A DNA stretch of 64,000 nt from Uruburuella testudinis (GCF_022870865.1 NZ_CP091508.1:620001-684000), one strand, 5' to 3'. Positions 27,635 through 37,081 are shown, counted from the stretch's first letter. Program-made: numbers and translations. Notes: generated by a model from the letters alone, not told the origin.

Positions 27635-27941
27635 AAGTGTAGGGTAGGGCTGTGCGGAAAAATGTGGGTTTTGTGCGACACGGTGCGTTAAATGTAGCAT
27701 ATTTCATGAGGCCTTGCCCGTTTTCTCCTTTTTTCAAAGAAAGCTTTTGTTTTTACAGAAACTATCTTGGTTTTGTAATATATGGGCATTTTATGGGCCC
27801 TCTCCGGGTGTTGCGTTTGTGCAACGACAAAGCCGCAAGCAGCGCAATTTGGTTGTAAATAAATGACACAGGATTGATTTTTCGGCATGATTCATAATTA
27901 GGAAGCGGGCCGTTTCGCAGTTGTGCTCAGGCAGCGCGCTA

Positions 27942-27970
27942 TTGACAGTTTGCCCTTAGCTTCTTATAGT
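27942..27970 (+). promoter_or_regulatory. Sigma-70 promoter of rmpM
   Basis: TTGACA (27942-27947), a 17-base spacer and TATAGT (27965-27970) form a near-consensus promoter. The predicted start near 27977 gives a leader of about 109 bases, consistent with strong expression of an abundant outer membrane protein. Confidence 0.7.
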
Positions 27971-28085
27971 GCAAACCTGATATATCCGATTTGCCGCCGT
28001 TATTACAGCGGCCTGTATATTGGTGATTTGTGGCGTTTACACTCCGGTGTGGCCGTTGCATAACAATTTTTGATGAGGGAATAAA

Positions 28086-28826
28086 ATGACCAAACAGCTT
28101 AAATTAAGCGCCTTGTTCGTTGCTCTGGTAGCTTCAGGCACCGCAATGGCCAGCGAAGCGCATACCAAACACGGTTACACCGTTGATCGTGAACAAACCG
28201 TGGTTCGCAACAACTACGGCGAGTGCTGGGAAAATACCTACCTGGACAAAGCGACCCAAGGCCGTATCGAATGTGGCGATGCCACTCCGGTTCAATCTGC
28301 TCCCGAATATGCTGACGAAACTGTTGCCCTGTCTGCCCAAACTCTGTTTGGTTTCGACCGCGACAACCTGCGTCCTGAAGCAAGCGAAACCTTGAATGCG
28401 CTGGCCCAACGTTTGAGCGACACCAACGTTGAAGCCGTACGTGTTGAAGGCCACACCGACTTCATGGGCTCTGAAGCTTACAACCAAGCATTGTCTGAGC
28501 GTCGTGCCAACGTGGTTGCCAACTATCTGGTTAACCGCGGCGTTCCTGCCGGCAAAATCACTGCTGTAGGTTTGGGCGAGTCTCAAGCGCGCATGACTGC
28601 TTCTTGTGAGGCTGAAGTAGCCAAACTGGGTTCACGCGTATCTCGCGCCAACAAACGTGCTGCTCTGATTGCATGTATCGAACCTGATCGCCGTGTAGAC
28701 GTGCGCATCCGCACCTTGGTAACCCGCCAAGTGGCTCCGGGTCAAGTTGAAGGCGAGCGTCCTGCTGTTGACAACGGCTGGATTCCGGGCCCGAAATCTT
28801 CAATTCACGGCTACACCCGTCCGTAA
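28086..28826 (+). CDS. rmpM: RmpM/class 4 OmpA-family peptidoglycan-binding protein
   Basis: A 246-residue exported protein with a signal peptide ending AMA. The C-terminal OmpA-like domain binds peptidoglycan ([20 protein letters not shown] and [20 protein letters not shown]). A loop contains the Cys pair of [10 protein letters not shown] and [11 protein letters not shown], as in meningococcal RmpM, which associates with porins. It lacks the N-terminal beta barrel of true OmpA. GAGGG lies before the ATG. A strong promoter and a rho-independent terminator frame the gene. Confidence 0.92.
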   Translation: MTKQLKLSALFVALVASGTAMASEAHTKHGYTVDREQTVVRNNYGECWENTYLDKATQGRIECGDATPVQSAPEYADETVALSAQTLFGFDRDNLRPEASETLNALAQRLSDTNVEAVRVEGHTDFMGSEAYNQALSERRANVVANYLVNRGVPAGKITAVGLGESQARMTASCEAEVAKLGSRVSRANKRAALIACIEPDRRVDVRIRTLVTRQVAPGQVEGERPAVDNGWIPGPKSSIHGYTRP

Positions 28827-28852
28827 GCTTGAAGATGTAAAGATAGTTTGAA

Positions 28853-28877
28853 GAAACCCCGCCTTGGCGGGGTTTTG
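28853..28877 (+). terminator. Rho-independent terminator of rmpM
   Basis: The stem ACCCCGCC-TT-GGCGGGGT is followed by TTTT. This is one of the few terminators here not made from DUS. Confidence 0.85.
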
Positions 28878-28952
28878 TGCATTTTCAGGCGGGCGGTTGG
28901 GCGTGTTTCGGTTTATAATGTCGCCTTATTGCAACAATCGGGCATGGTTTGA

Positions 28953-29912
28953 ATGACAGAATTCGATTTTATCCGCCGCTACCTGATGCGGCAGCAAAGT
29001 GATAAGGATGTGTTGCTCGGCATTGGCGATGATGCGGCTATTGTGCGCCCGCGCACCGGCTTCGATTTGTGTTTCAGTAGTGATATGCTGTTGGCCGGCC
29101 GGCACTTTTTTGCCGATGTGGCACCTGCCGACTTAGCGCATAAAGTGTTGGCAGTGAATATTTCTGATATGGCGGCCATGGGCGCACAGCCGCGCTGGGC
29201 GTTGTTGAGTGCGGCATTACCAAAATTGGATGAGGCATGGTTGCAGGCATTTTGTGATGGCTTGTTTGGTTTGGCCGGGCAATTCGGTATCACGCTGATT
29301 GGCGGCGACACCACCAAAGGCGATTATGTGTTTAATATCACCATTGCCGGCGAATTGCCGCAAGGGCAGGCCTTGCGCCGTGATGCGGCGGAGGCGGGTG
29401 ACGATATTTGGGTGTCGGGCCGGATAGGTTTGGCTGCGGCGGCACTCAACCACCATTGGCAGACGTTGGTGCTGCCGGAGGCGGTGCATACTTTATGCGA
29501 GCCGGCAAGATTACGCCCGATGCCGCGTGTGGCCCTTGGACAGGCCTTGCTGACGGTGGCGCATGCGGCTCAAGATATTTCAGACGGCCTCGCGCAAGAC
29601 ATCGGCCATATTCTCAAGGCTTCGGGTGTGGGGGCGGAAATTTTTGCCGACCGGCTGCCGACCTTGCCGATATTGCGCACACTGTTGCCGCAGGCGCGTT
29701 TATATGATTATCTGCTGGCCGGCGGTGACGATTATGAGCTGGTGTTTACCGCGCCTGAGCAGCAGCGTGATGCGGTATTGGCGGCAGGCCGGGCGGCGGA
29801 TACACCGGTTACCCGCATCGGCAGGGTGTTTGCCGGCGAGGGTTTGCGCATTTTGGAGGCAAACGGTAAAGAAATGCAGTTAACTCATTTGGGGTTCGAT
29901 CATTTTGGCTGA
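28953..29912 (+). CDS. thiL: Thiamine-monophosphate kinase
   Basis: A 319-residue PurM/AIR synthetase-fold kinase that phosphorylates thiamine phosphate to thiamine pyrophosphate with ATP. Motifs include LGIGDDAAIV, the metal-binding SSDMLL, ITLIGGDTTKGD and AQDISDGLAQD. The last one is encoded by a DUS (29579-29590) inside the gene. The 3' end overlaps pgpA by 8 bases, as in many proteobacteria where thiL-pgpA form an operon. Confidence 0.94.
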   Translation: MTEFDFIRRYLMRQQSDKDVLLGIGDDAAIVRPRTGFDLCFSSDMLLAGRHFFADVAPADLAHKVLAVNISDMAAMGAQPRWALLSAALPKLDEAWLQAFCDGLFGLAGQFGITLIGGDTTKGDYVFNITIAGELPQGQALRRDAAEAGDDIWVSGRIGLAAAALNHHWQTLVLPEAVHTLCEPARLRPMPRVALGQALLTVAHAAQDISDGLAQDIGHILKASGVGAEIFADRLPTLPILRTLLPQARLYDYLLAGGDDYELVFTAPEQQRDAVLAAGRAADTPVTRIGRVFAGEGLRILEANGKEMQLTHLGFDHFG

Positions 29913-30393
29913 TATCAAACCGACTTTTTCTTGGCTGAAAAAACGGCCGTTATGCCTGCTCGGCTTTGGTTTCGGCAGCGGGCTGGCACCGGTGGCGCCG
30001 GGTACGTTCGGCACGCTGCCCGCCTTGCCGATGGCTTTTGTGTTACACCTCATCGGGGTAGACGGCTGGTGGCTGGCGGCTTTATGTGCGCTGCTGTTTG
30101 TATGGGGCATCCGCATCTGCAATCACACGGAACGTGCATTGGGTATTCAGGATTACGGCGGCATTGTGTGGGACGAGATTGTGGCCATGCTGCTGATTTT
30201 GGCATTTGTGCCGTTTTATTGGGGCTGGTGGCTGGCGGCGTTTGTGTTGTTCCGTTTGCTGGATGCGCTCAAGCCTTGGCCGATAAAATGGTTTGATGCG
30301 CGGGTGCACGGCGGTTTCGGCATTATGTTGGATGATTTGATTGCGGCGCTGTTTGCCTTGCTGATATTAAATATTGCCGCTTGGTTGATTTGA
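29905..30393 (+). CDS. pgpA: Phosphatidylglycerophosphatase A
   Basis: A 162-residue membrane enzyme that removes phosphate from phosphatidylglycerophosphate to give phosphatidylglycerol. The family pattern GSGLAPVAPGTFGTLPALP lies after the N-terminus, with YGGIVWDEIVAML, FRLLDALKPWPIKWFD and a C-terminal GIMLDDLIAA. The start is a TTG at 29905, overlapping the thiL stop; no ATG fits. GGGG lies 11 bases upstream, so translation is probably coupled to thiL. Confidence 0.9.
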   Translation: MADIKPTFSWLKKRPLCLLGFGFGSGLAPVAPGTFGTLPALPMAFVLHLIGVDGWWLAALCALLFVWGIRICNHTERALGIQDYGGIVWDEIVAMLLILAFVPFYWGWWLAAFVLFRLLDALKPWPIKWFDARVHGGFGIMLDDLIAALFALLILNIAAWLI

Positions 30394-30397
30394 TACT

Positions 30398-30529
30398 CTA
30401 GGGAATTCTGACCATTCGATTTAAGGGTGTATTTTGCCCCTGAAAACACATCTGCTGCGTTTTTTGCCAGGCACCTGCATTTTCAGGAACAAAAATCCCT
30501 CCATAAACAGACATATCAGGACACCCCAG
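30398..30529 (+). repeat. CTAG-type MITE, copy D (internally deleted)
   Basis: A 132-bp copy from CTAGGGAATTCTGACCATTC to ATCAGGACACCCCAGG, lacking most of the GCAAGAT stem. It lies between pgpA and apaG. Confidence 0.65.
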
Positions 30530-30578
30530 GCCGTTTGAAAACTACAGTAAAATAGTAAATGATAATAATGAGAGATTT

Positions 30579-30947
30579 ATGAACGAAATTGAAATTCAGG
30601 TGCAACCGAATTATCTGGCGGAGCAAAGCAATGTGATGAACGATAAATACGTGTTCAGCTATCATATCACCATCCGCAATCGCAGCCATGATATTGTGAC
30701 GTTACGTAAGCGCCATTGGGAAATCACCGATGCACACGGCGATGTGGAAAGCGTGTCGGGTGTCGGTGTGGTGGGCGAACAGCCGGTGCTGTATCCGGGA
30801 GATGATTATGAATATAACAGCGGAGCTCATTTAAGCACGCCGTGGGGCTGCATGGAAGGGTATTATGAGTTTGAAGACAGCTATGGCGAGCGTTTTTCGG
30901 TGCCGGTGCCGCGATTTGACTTAAAAGCCGATATCACTGTGCAATAA
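30579..30947 (+). CDS. apaG: ApaG domain protein
   Basis: A 122-residue fibronectin III-like protein of the ApaG family, linked to cobalt/magnesium tolerance in Salmonella; the biochemical role is unclear. The conserved core GVVGEQPVLYPGDDYEYNSG and LSTPWGCMEGYYEF is present. Full length, on its own, with a DUS-pair terminator at 31029-31057. Confidence 0.93.
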   Translation: MNEIEIQVQPNYLAEQSNVMNDKYVFSYHITIRNRSHDIVTLRKRHWEITDAHGDVESVSGVGVVGEQPVLYPGDDYEYNSGAHLSTPWGCMEGYYEFEDSYGERFSVPVPRFDLKADITVQ

Positions 30948-31028
30948 AGAAACAAATTGTTGATTTAGGTGTTTTATCTGAAAGCCGCTAAATTTATAGC
31001 TTTAAATACTGGCTTTAATCATTAATAC

Positions 31029-31057
31029 AGGCCGTCTGAATGTTTTTCAGACGGCCT
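31029..31057. terminator. DUS-pair terminator after apaG
   Basis: An inverted DUS pair with a 5-base loop and TACAGG/CCTGTA extensions, followed by T-rich DNA. Confidence 0.65.
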
Positions 31058-31185
31058 GTATTTATTTTAAGGTCAATAAAACCAAAGCTTTGATTAAAGA
31101 GGATTAACCTCGGCTTGCATTTCTTAACGCCTTGTGCTGAAATGAAGGCCATCACAAGAAATTGTAAACAATCAGGAGAGAAGCC

Positions 31186-32547
31186 ATGGAAGGATTGAAG
31201 AATTTTTTCGATATGCTGGGCGGCTGGGTATGGGGGCCGGCCATGCTGGTGCTGCTGGTCGGCACCGGTGTGTTGCTGACTGTAGTATTGAAAGGCTTAC
31301 AGTTCAGCATGCTCGGCTATGCTTTGAAGCAGGCGTTCCGCCCGCATCCGAAAAAGCATGACGGCAGCGATCACGACGGTGATATTTCGCATTTCGGCGC
31401 CCTGATGACTGCGCTTTCCGCCACCATCGGCACCGGTAATATTGCCGGCGTGGCCACTGCGGTGGTGTTGGGCGGGCCGGGTGCGGTGTTTTGGATGTGG
31501 ATCACCGCCATTTTCGGTATGGCCACCAAATACGGCGAGGGCGTGCTGGCCGTGAAATACCGCGTGGTGAATAAAAGAGGCGAAATGTCGGGCGGCCCGA
31601 TGTATTACATCGAGCGCGGCCTGAATATGAAATGGATGGCCTTGCTGTTTGCATTGTTCGGCACCATTGCTTCGTTTGGTATCGGCAGCTCGGTGCAGGC
31701 CAACTCAGTGGCGATGTCGATTCAAAGCAGCTTCAGTGTCGACCCTTGGATTACCGGTGTGATTTTGACTGTGCTCACCGGTATTGTGATTTTGGGCGGT
31801 ATTAAAAGTATTGCCAGAGCGGCATCGATTATTGTGCCCTTTATGGCGATTCTGTATGTGTTGGGCGGCTTGGGCATTATTTTGCTGCACGTTGATTTGC
31901 TGTGGCCGGCAATTGAACGAATCGTGAGCGATGCATTTAATTTCAGCGCCGCAGCAGGCGGTATGGCCGGCGCGGCCATCCGCTACGGTGTGGCACGCGG
32001 TGTGTTTTCAAACGAAGCCGGTATGGGCTCGGCGCCGATTGCCGCAGCCGCTGCAAAAACCGACCATCCGGTGCGTCAGGCGCTGGTGTCGATGACCGGC
32101 ACATTTTTGGACACCATTATCGTGTGCAGCATTACCGGTATTGTGTTGGTGATGGGGATTTTGAGCAACCAAAGCCCGGCCGGTGAAACCGGTGCGGCGC
32201 TGACTACCCACACATTCAACAATATGCTGCCCGGCCCCGGCGGTTGGATTGTAACGTTCGGTCTGATTTTCTTTGCCTATTCCACCATTTTGGGCTGGTG
32301 TTACTATGGTGAGAAATGTGCGGCTTATGTGTTTGGAGATGGATTTGTGCCGTTTTACCGTTTGATTTATGTGGCCACCGTGATGCTCGGCACCATTGCC
32401 AGCCTTGATTTGGTGTGGTCGGCAGCAGATACGTTTAACGGCCTGATGGCGATTCCCAACTTGATTGCGCTGCTGTTGCTGTATAAAGTGATCGTCAGCG
32501 AAACCAAAGATTTTAAAGCCAAACGTCAAAGCGGCGAACTGCCTTAA
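31186..32547 (+). CDS. Alanine/glycine:sodium symporter (AgcS family)
   Basis: A 453-residue inner-membrane transporter of the AgcS family, which takes up alanine or glycine with Na+ or H+. Recognisable signatures are ATIGTGNIAGVATAVVLGGP in the first half, GGPMYYIERGLNMKWMA, and SNEAGMGSAPIAAAAAKT, with 10-11 predicted membrane helices. Only one AgcS gene is in the window. AGGAGAG lies before the ATG. Confidence 0.93.
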   Translation: MEGLKNFFDMLGGWVWGPAMLVLLVGTGVLLTVVLKGLQFSMLGYALKQAFRPHPKKHDGSDHDGDISHFGALMTALSATIGTGNIAGVATAVVLGGPGAVFWMWITAIFGMATKYGEGVLAVKYRVVNKRGEMSGGPMYYIERGLNMKWMALLFALFGTIASFGIGSSVQANSVAMSIQSSFSVDPWITGVILTVLTGIVILGGIKSIARAASIIVPFMAILYVLGGLGIILLHVDLLWPAIERIVSDAFNFSAAAGGMAGAAIRYGVARGVFSNEAGMGSAPIAAAAAKTDHPVRQALVSMTGTFLDTIIVCSITGIVLVMGILSNQSPAGETGAALTTHTFNNMLPGPGGWIVTFGLIFFAYSTILGWCYYGEKCAAYVFGDGFVPFYRLIYVATVMLGTIASLDLVWSAADTFNGLMAIPNLIALLLLYKVIVSETKDFKAKRQSGELP

Positions 32548-32639
32548 AAGAAAAAGGTTTTTTCAGACGGCCTGAGGTATTCGGGCCGTTTTGTTTTGGC
32601 CGTCTGAATCATATTGATTGATATGACGGCATTGATACC

Positions 32640-32804
32640 TTAGGGTATCCTGACCATTCGATTGACGGGTGTATTTTGCCCCTGAAAGCGCATCTGCTGC
32701 GTTAAAAAGCCTCGTAAGATGTCCAATTTTGCTGCGTTTTTTCCTGGCATCTGCATTTTCAGGAACAAAAATCCCCTCATAAACGACACATCAGGACACC
32801 CTAG
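32640..32804 (+). repeat. CTAG-type MITE, copy E
   Basis: A 165-bp full-form copy from TTAGGGTATCCTGACCATTC to CAGGACACCCTAG. The core with GTAAGATGTCCAATTTTGC is slightly decayed. It lies between the symporter gene and bioD. Confidence 0.75.
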
Positions 32805-32962
32805 CCTGAGTGGTGTTCCGTTTTGATCGTTTGGTAGGGCAAGCCAAAATACTGCCGGCTGATTTTTATGACGCGATATCAGGCTCTGTGCCGATATCCT
32901 CAGAAAATATCGGGGTGGTTTGCGCTACAATACAGCATCAACAATGAGGCCGTCTGAAAATC

Positions 32963-33643
32963 ATGAAAACCGTTTATTTTGTTACCGGCACCGATACCGA
33001 AGTCGGCAAAACCTTTTGCACGGCTGCGCTGTTGCAGGCGGCGGCACAGGCGGGCAGGCGCAGTATCGGCTTTAAGCCTGTGGCTTCTGAAGCGGATGCT
33101 GCGGGACGAAATGCGGATGTGTTGTGTTTGCAAGCTGCATCGGCGGTGCGGCTGCCTTATGCGCAACACAATTGTTATACCTTTATCGAAGCCACCGCAC
33201 CGCATTTGGCTGCTGCAGACGAAGCACGCCCGATAGAAACGCAAGTGTTGAGCGCCGGGTTGGCAACGGTAAAGGAGGCAGGCGATTTTATTCTGGTGGA
33301 AGGTGCGGGCGGCTGGCACACGCCGGTGGATGAGCATGTCAGCTTTTCCGATTGGGTCGAGAGGGAAAAGCTGCCGGTGATTTTGGTGGTGGGCATCAAG
33401 CTTGGCTGTATCAACCATGCTTTATTAACTGCGGCCGCCATCCGGCAGGCGGGCTTGCCGTTGGCCGGGTGGGTGGCCAATTGTTTGAGCGGGCAATCAC
33501 ACCGTTTGACGGATTATCTGCATACTTTGCAGCAGCGCATAAGCGCCCCATTAATCGGCGTGATGCCATATCTGCCGCATGCAAAAGCAGCTGAAGCAGC
33601 GGCTTATATGGATATCGGCCTGTTGTCGGGTGATGTTGATTAA
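32963..33643 (+). CDS. bioD: Dethiobiotin synthetase
   Basis: A 226-residue ATP-dependent carboxylase that closes the ureido ring of dethiobiotin from diaminopelargonic acid and CO2. The modified P-loop GTDTEVGKTFCTAAL is at the N-terminus, the catalytic Lys is in GFKPVASE, and VEGAGGWHTPVDE is typical of BioD. The ATG directly follows a DUS (GGCCGTCTGAAAATC), with no clear Shine-Dalgarno sequence. Other bio genes are not in the window. Confidence 0.93.
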   Translation: MKTVYFVTGTDTEVGKTFCTAALLQAAAQAGRRSIGFKPVASEADAAGRNADVLCLQAASAVRLPYAQHNCYTFIEATAPHLAAADEARPIETQVLSAGLATVKEAGDFILVEGAGGWHTPVDEHVSFSDWVEREKLPVILVVGIKLGCINHALLTAAAIRQAGLPLAGWVANCLSGQSHRLTDYLHTLQQRISAPLIGVMPYLPHAKAAEAAAYMDIGLLSGDVD

Positions 33644-33761
33644 CAACAAATAAACCGATTGCATTGGCCCGCTGCCTTCAGCTTGCCGCCTTACCGGTTG
33701 ATTTTGGAATGGGTGTGAAACACTATTGCAGTGGTGGCAGGATGCCTGACGGTTTGGCCGG

Positions 33762-34058
33762 CTATTCGGCGCAGGGCTGTACCAATACCCACGGCGCAAC
33801 CACCACTGCCCACATGGCTTGGTTGGCTGCCAGAAACTGCTGTGCCTGCGCTTCGCTGACTACGCCGAATTTGCCTTGCTGCATCAACCCGGCCAGTGTG
33901 GCGCTGTCGTCGTCGGCCATCATTTTGGCCACGCTGATCAAATCCAAATCATCGGCTACATATACGGCCGCGCCGCGGGCAAAATGCGGTTGCAACTCTT
34001 GCCAGCCGATGCGGGCGGTTTCGAGGTTCAGCTTGTCATCAAGCATGAGTTCGGGCAT
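33762..34058 (-). CDS. DUF2288 family protein
   Basis: A 98-residue cytoplasmic protein of the DUF2288 family, recognised by the pattern LNLETARIGWQELQPHFARG and VYVADDLDLISVAKMMADD. The function is unknown. GGAGC lies before the start at 34058, and a MITE begins only 17 bp upstream of the ATG. Confidence 0.78.
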   Translation of the reverse strand: MPELMLDDKLNLETARIGWQELQPHFARGAAVYVADDLDLISVAKMMADDDSATLAGLMQQGKFGVVSEAQAQQFLAANQAMWAVVVAPWVLVQPCAE

Positions 34059-34074
34059 AACTCGGGCTCCTGTG

Positions 34075-34234
34075 CTAGGGTGTCCTGGCCATTCGATTGA
34101 TAGGTGTATTTTGCCCCTAAAAAGGCATCTGCTGCGTTAAAAAGCCTCGCAAGATGTTTAATCTTGCTGCGTTTTTTGCCTGCTATCTGCATTTTCAGGA
34201 GCAAAAATTCCCTCATAAATGACGTCAGGACAGC
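34075..34234 (+). repeat. CTAG-type MITE, copy F
   Basis: A 160-bp copy from CTAGGGTGTCCTGGCCATTC to GTCAGGACAGC. The core is complete (GCAAGATGTTTAATCTTGC). It ends next to the ribosome site of the DUF2288 gene. Confidence 0.75.
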
Positions 34235-34306
34235 TGTATATTGTCTTCGATTTATGGCCTTATCTACCTACTTTTGTGTGAGGATATAAGGCAAACCGGC
34301 CTGCGT

Positions 34307-35140
34307 TCAGGTTTCTTTAACCCGCATCGCCATCAGTGTGTGCAGGCGGCGGTTGTCGGCGCGGGCGATGGTGAATTGTAGGGGGCCGATAATGACTTTT
34401 TCGCCGCGAACGGGCAGGTGGCCGATTTCTTGGATGACCAGGCCGCCGATGGTGTCGACTTCTTCATCGCTGTAGTCGGTGCCGAAATATTCGTTGATGT
34501 CTTCGATTTCGGTAACGGCGTTGATGCGCCAGCGTTCGCTGGAAACGGCGAAAATATTGTCGGCGCTGTCATCTTCATCGAATTCGTCTTCGATATCACC
34601 GATAATCTGTTCGATCAGGTCTTCAAAAGTGACCAGCCCCGATGTGCCGCCGTATTCGTCTACTACGATGGCCATGTGGTTGCGTTGTTCGCGAAATTCT
34701 TTCAGCAGCAGGTTGAGCGATTTGCTTTCGGGCACGAAAACGGCGGGGCGTAAAACGTGCGCCAGGTTGAATTGCTCGGGGTTGAGCGTGTATTTGAGCA
34801 GATCTTTGGCATGCAGAATGCCTAATACTTCGTCTTTGTCTTCGCCGATAACGGGAAAGCGAGAGTGGGCGGTTTCAACTGCATAGGCGATAATCCGCTC
34901 GATGCTGTCGCTGACTTTGATGACATCCATCTGGCTGCGCGTCATCATGGCATCGCGCACTTCCAAGTCGGCAAAATCAAGCATTTTTTCCAGCCGCAGT
35001 AAGGTGTCGGCATCAAAAACTTCCTGCTCGTGCGCCTGGCGCAAAATATTCATCACTTCATCGGCGGTTTCGGGGGCATCGCCGGCGATGCGGCTGATGA
35101 TGCGTTCGAAAAAATTCGGTTTCGACGGGCTGTCGTCCAT
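34307..35140 (-). CDS. corC: CorC-type CBS-domain protein
   Basis: A 277-residue cytoplasmic protein with two CBS domains (VRDAMMTRSQMDVIKV region and FVPESKSLNLLLKEF region, then VVDEYGGTSGLVTFEDL) and a C-terminal CorC/HlyC domain (INEYFGTDYSDEEVDTIGG). E. coli CorC/YbeX is linked to Mg2+ and Co2+ efflux and to ribosome maturation. It starts 2 bases after the ybeY stop on the same strand; ybeY-corC is a widely conserved pair. Confidence 0.92.
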   Translation of the reverse strand: MDDSPSKPNFFERIISRIAGDAPETADEVMNILRQAHEQEVFDADTLLRLEKMLDFADLEVRDAMMTRSQMDVIKVSDSIERIIAYAVETAHSRFPVIGEDKDEVLGILHAKDLLKYTLNPEQFNLAHVLRPAVFVPESKSLNLLLKEFREQRNHMAIVVDEYGGTSGLVTFEDLIEQIIGDIEDEFDEDDSADNIFAVSSERWRINAVTEIEDINEYFGTDYSDEEVDTIGGLVIQEIGHLPVRGEKVIIGPLQFTIARADNRRLHTLMAMRVKET

Positions 35141-35142
35141 AT

Positions 35143-35658
35143 TCAGTTTTCGTCCTGTAGGTAGGGGTTGGGGTATGCTAACTGATTCAGCAGGCGGATT
35201 TCAAGTGCTTCCATGATTTCGGCTTCTTCATCTTCGATATGGTCGTAGCCCATCAGGTGCAAAATACCGTGCACGGTCAGATGGGCAAAATGCTGTTCGG
35301 GCGTTTTGCCTTGCTCGGCGGCTTCTTTTAACACCACTTGCGGGCAGATAACCAAATCGCCGTAAAGGCCGTCTGAAAAGGTGCCGGCAAACATGGCTTC
35401 GCCTTCGTTCAGGGCAAAACTCAAAACATTGGTGGCGTAATCTTTGCCGCGGTAGTCGCGGTTGTAGGCACGGGCTTCATGTTCATCGAGCAGGATAATG
35501 CTGATGTCGGCGCGGCGGTATTCGTTTTTCAGGGCTTGCCAGACCCAGCGGTAAAAGCTGTGCTCGGGAGGGGCGGCGGTTGCAGATTCATTGCTGAAAT
35601 GCAGGGTAAAGCGTTGTTGTTGCAGTTTTAAAAAAGGATAGCGTTTGGCAGATTTCAT
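35143..35658 (-). CDS. ybeY: YbeY, rRNA maturation endonuclease
   Basis: A 171-residue metal-dependent RNase needed for 16S rRNA 3'-end maturation and ribosome quality control. The zinc site is HGILHLMGYDH. The ATG at 35658 (MKSAKRYPFLKL) is the last reasonable start; the frame remains open upstream over the next gene but that part is not YbeY-like. A DUS at 35366-35377 encodes the stretch TFSDGLYG. Confidence 0.93.
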   Translation of the reverse strand: MKSAKRYPFLKLQQQRFTLHFSNESATAAPPEHSFYRWVWQALKNEYRRADISIILLDEHEARAYNRDYRGKDYATNVLSFALNEGEAMFAGTFSDGLYGDLVICPQVVLKEAAEQGKTPEQHFAHLTVHGILHLMGYDHIEDEEAEIMEALEIRLLNQLAYPNPYLQDEN

Positions 35659-35687
35659 GGGTTTCAGACGGCCTGTGGGGTATTGTT

Positions 35688-36266
35688 TTAAAGGGCGGCG
35701 GTGTGTTTGCTGCGCTGGAAGCGGCGGTATTTGCGCCAGCCCCAAAATGCGACCAGCAAGACCAGCAGCACGGCGGCAAACGGCACAAACAGGCTCAATA
35801 CCGTCATGATTAAGGCGGTGCCGGTTTCGGCCGCGGCAACCACCGGGTTGGCCAGGCCGCCGGTGGTGGCGGTGCTGGCTACGCGGCCGGTAGCGGCGGC
35901 GCCTTTGATGGCGGCCGCGGCCCCGCCGCCTGCGATAACGGCCAGTGTCCACGTGACTGCCGGGCTTAAATCGGCGGCGGTCGAGGCCATAATGGCGGTG
36001 CCGGCCAGGCCGGCCAGCGGCACGGCTACGGTGTCGAGCAGATGGTCGATAAAAGGAATCAGATAGGCGCCGATTTCCACCAGCGTGGCCACGCCGAGAA
36101 TGATGAGCGCGGGGGTGGAGGCGAGCCATTGCCAGTTTTCGTTAATCGGCCACAAGCCGAAATAGGCGGAAAGGCTGAGCGCAAACAGCGGTAAAAATAC
36201 GCGAAAACCTGCGCTGGCGGCCAGACCGATGCCCAGTGCGATGCTGAGTAAGGTGGTGAAGGTCAT
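35688..36266 (-). CDS. DUF4126 family membrane protein
   Basis: A 192-residue protein with about five hydrophobic segments and the DUF4126 pattern GIGLAASAGFRVFLPLFALSL near the N-terminus, plus a Gly/Ala-rich middle (TTGGLANPVVAAAETGTAL) and a basic tail. The function is unknown. It precedes ybeY on the same strand with a 29-bp gap, so the three may be cotranscribed. Confidence 0.8.
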   Translation of the reverse strand: MTFTTLLSIALGIGLAASAGFRVFLPLFALSLSAYFGLWPINENWQWLASTPALIILGVATLVEIGAYLIPFIDHLLDTVAVPLAGLAGTAIMASTAADLSPAVTWTLAVIAGGGAAAAIKGAAATGRVASTATTGGLANPVVAAAETGTALIMTVLSLFVPFAAVLLVLLVAFWGWRKYRRFQRSKHTAAL

Positions 36267-36316
36267 GAGTGGAATGGGGTTTGTTGGCAGATAAGATTGG
36301 AATCATACTGAATCAG

Positions 36317-36359
36317 AGGCCGTCTGAACAATGCGTTTGCTTGTTTTTTCAGACGGCCT
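36317..36359. terminator. DUS-pair hairpin
   Basis: An inverted DUS pair with a 19-base loop, between two minus-strand genes; it can terminate the upstream hypothetical gene. Confidence 0.55.
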
Positions 36360-36406
36360 TTGGCGAGTGTGGCGTTTAGGCCAATGATGGTGTGTTCAGA
36401 CGGCCT

Positions 36407-36838
36407 TTATGGAGCTTGGATGAGGATGGCGCGGGGGAAGTCGAAATGGTGCAGACACTCGCGCACGATCAACAGCAGCGCTTTGAATTCGGCGGTGTCG
36501 GGCAGATGCTCGGGTGTGGGGTAGCGGCTGATGTGTTGGAAAATTTGTTCTGCGGTTTCGCGGTGTAATACGCCGGCGCTATCTGCCGGCAGACCGGCTT
36601 CGGCAGCGGCGATACGAAATGTGCTTGATGTGTCGATCAGCTTTTGCAGCGGCGCAATGGCGTCTTCCACCGTCATGATGGCGTTTTCCCACTCGTATTC
36701 GCTGGGCGGATTACGACGCAGCAGGGTATCGGTGCCGATGGCAATGGCGCGGCGGCTGCCGTCGGCTAAGACTAAATCAGATTGCTGGTTGCCGATATGC
36801 AGGGTGGTGTACACAATGGCTCCTTTGAATATATGCAT
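36407..36838 (-). CDS. Conserved hypothetical protein
   Basis: 143 residues from the ATG at 36838 (MHIFKGAIVYTTLHIGNQ). No signal peptide or membrane segment. Features are a short beta-rich start, the phrase YEWENAIMTVEDAIAPL, and a helical C-terminus ending LLLIVRECLHHFDFPRAIL. I do not recognise a family. The frame is open to 36934, but those extra codons lie inside a MITE. A tandem pair of MITEs starts 11 bp upstream, so its promoter must be within or beyond them. Confidence 0.6.
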   Translation of the reverse strand: MHIFKGAIVYTTLHIGNQQSDLVLADGSRRAIAIGTDTLLRRNPPSEYEWENAIMTVEDAIAPLQKLIDTSSTFRIAAAEAGLPADSAGVLHRETAEQIFQHISRYPTPEHLPDTAEFKALLLIVRECLHHFDFPRAILIQAP

Positions 36839-36848
36839 CTCAGTATTG

Positions 36849-36914
36849 GGGTGTTCCAAGCGTTCGATTGACAGGAGCAAAAATCCCCTCACAAACAAAT
36901 TGTCAGGACACCCT
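36849..36914 (+). repeat. CTAG-type MITE, copy G (mini form)
   Basis: A 66-bp remnant with both ends (GGGTGTTCC and GTCAGGACACCC) but no core. It abuts copy H directly. Confidence 0.55.
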
Positions 36915-37081
36915 GGGGTGTTCTGACCATTCATATATCATCATCATCTTTTTTGCGCTAAAAGCACATCCGCTGCGTTAAAAAGCCTCGCAAGATGTCC
37001 AATCTTGCTACGTTTTTTGCCTGGCATCTGTACTTTTATCACAAAAAATCTGAATAATTCTGAATGGTCAGGACACCCTAG
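36914..37081 (+). repeat. CTAG-type MITE, copy H
   Basis: A 168-bp full copy from GGGGTGTTCTGACCATTC to AATGGTCAGGACACCCTAGG. The ends are of the TTTTTTGCGCTAAAAGCAC and AAAAAATCTGAATAATTC types, unlike copies A, E and F. Confidence 0.75.
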
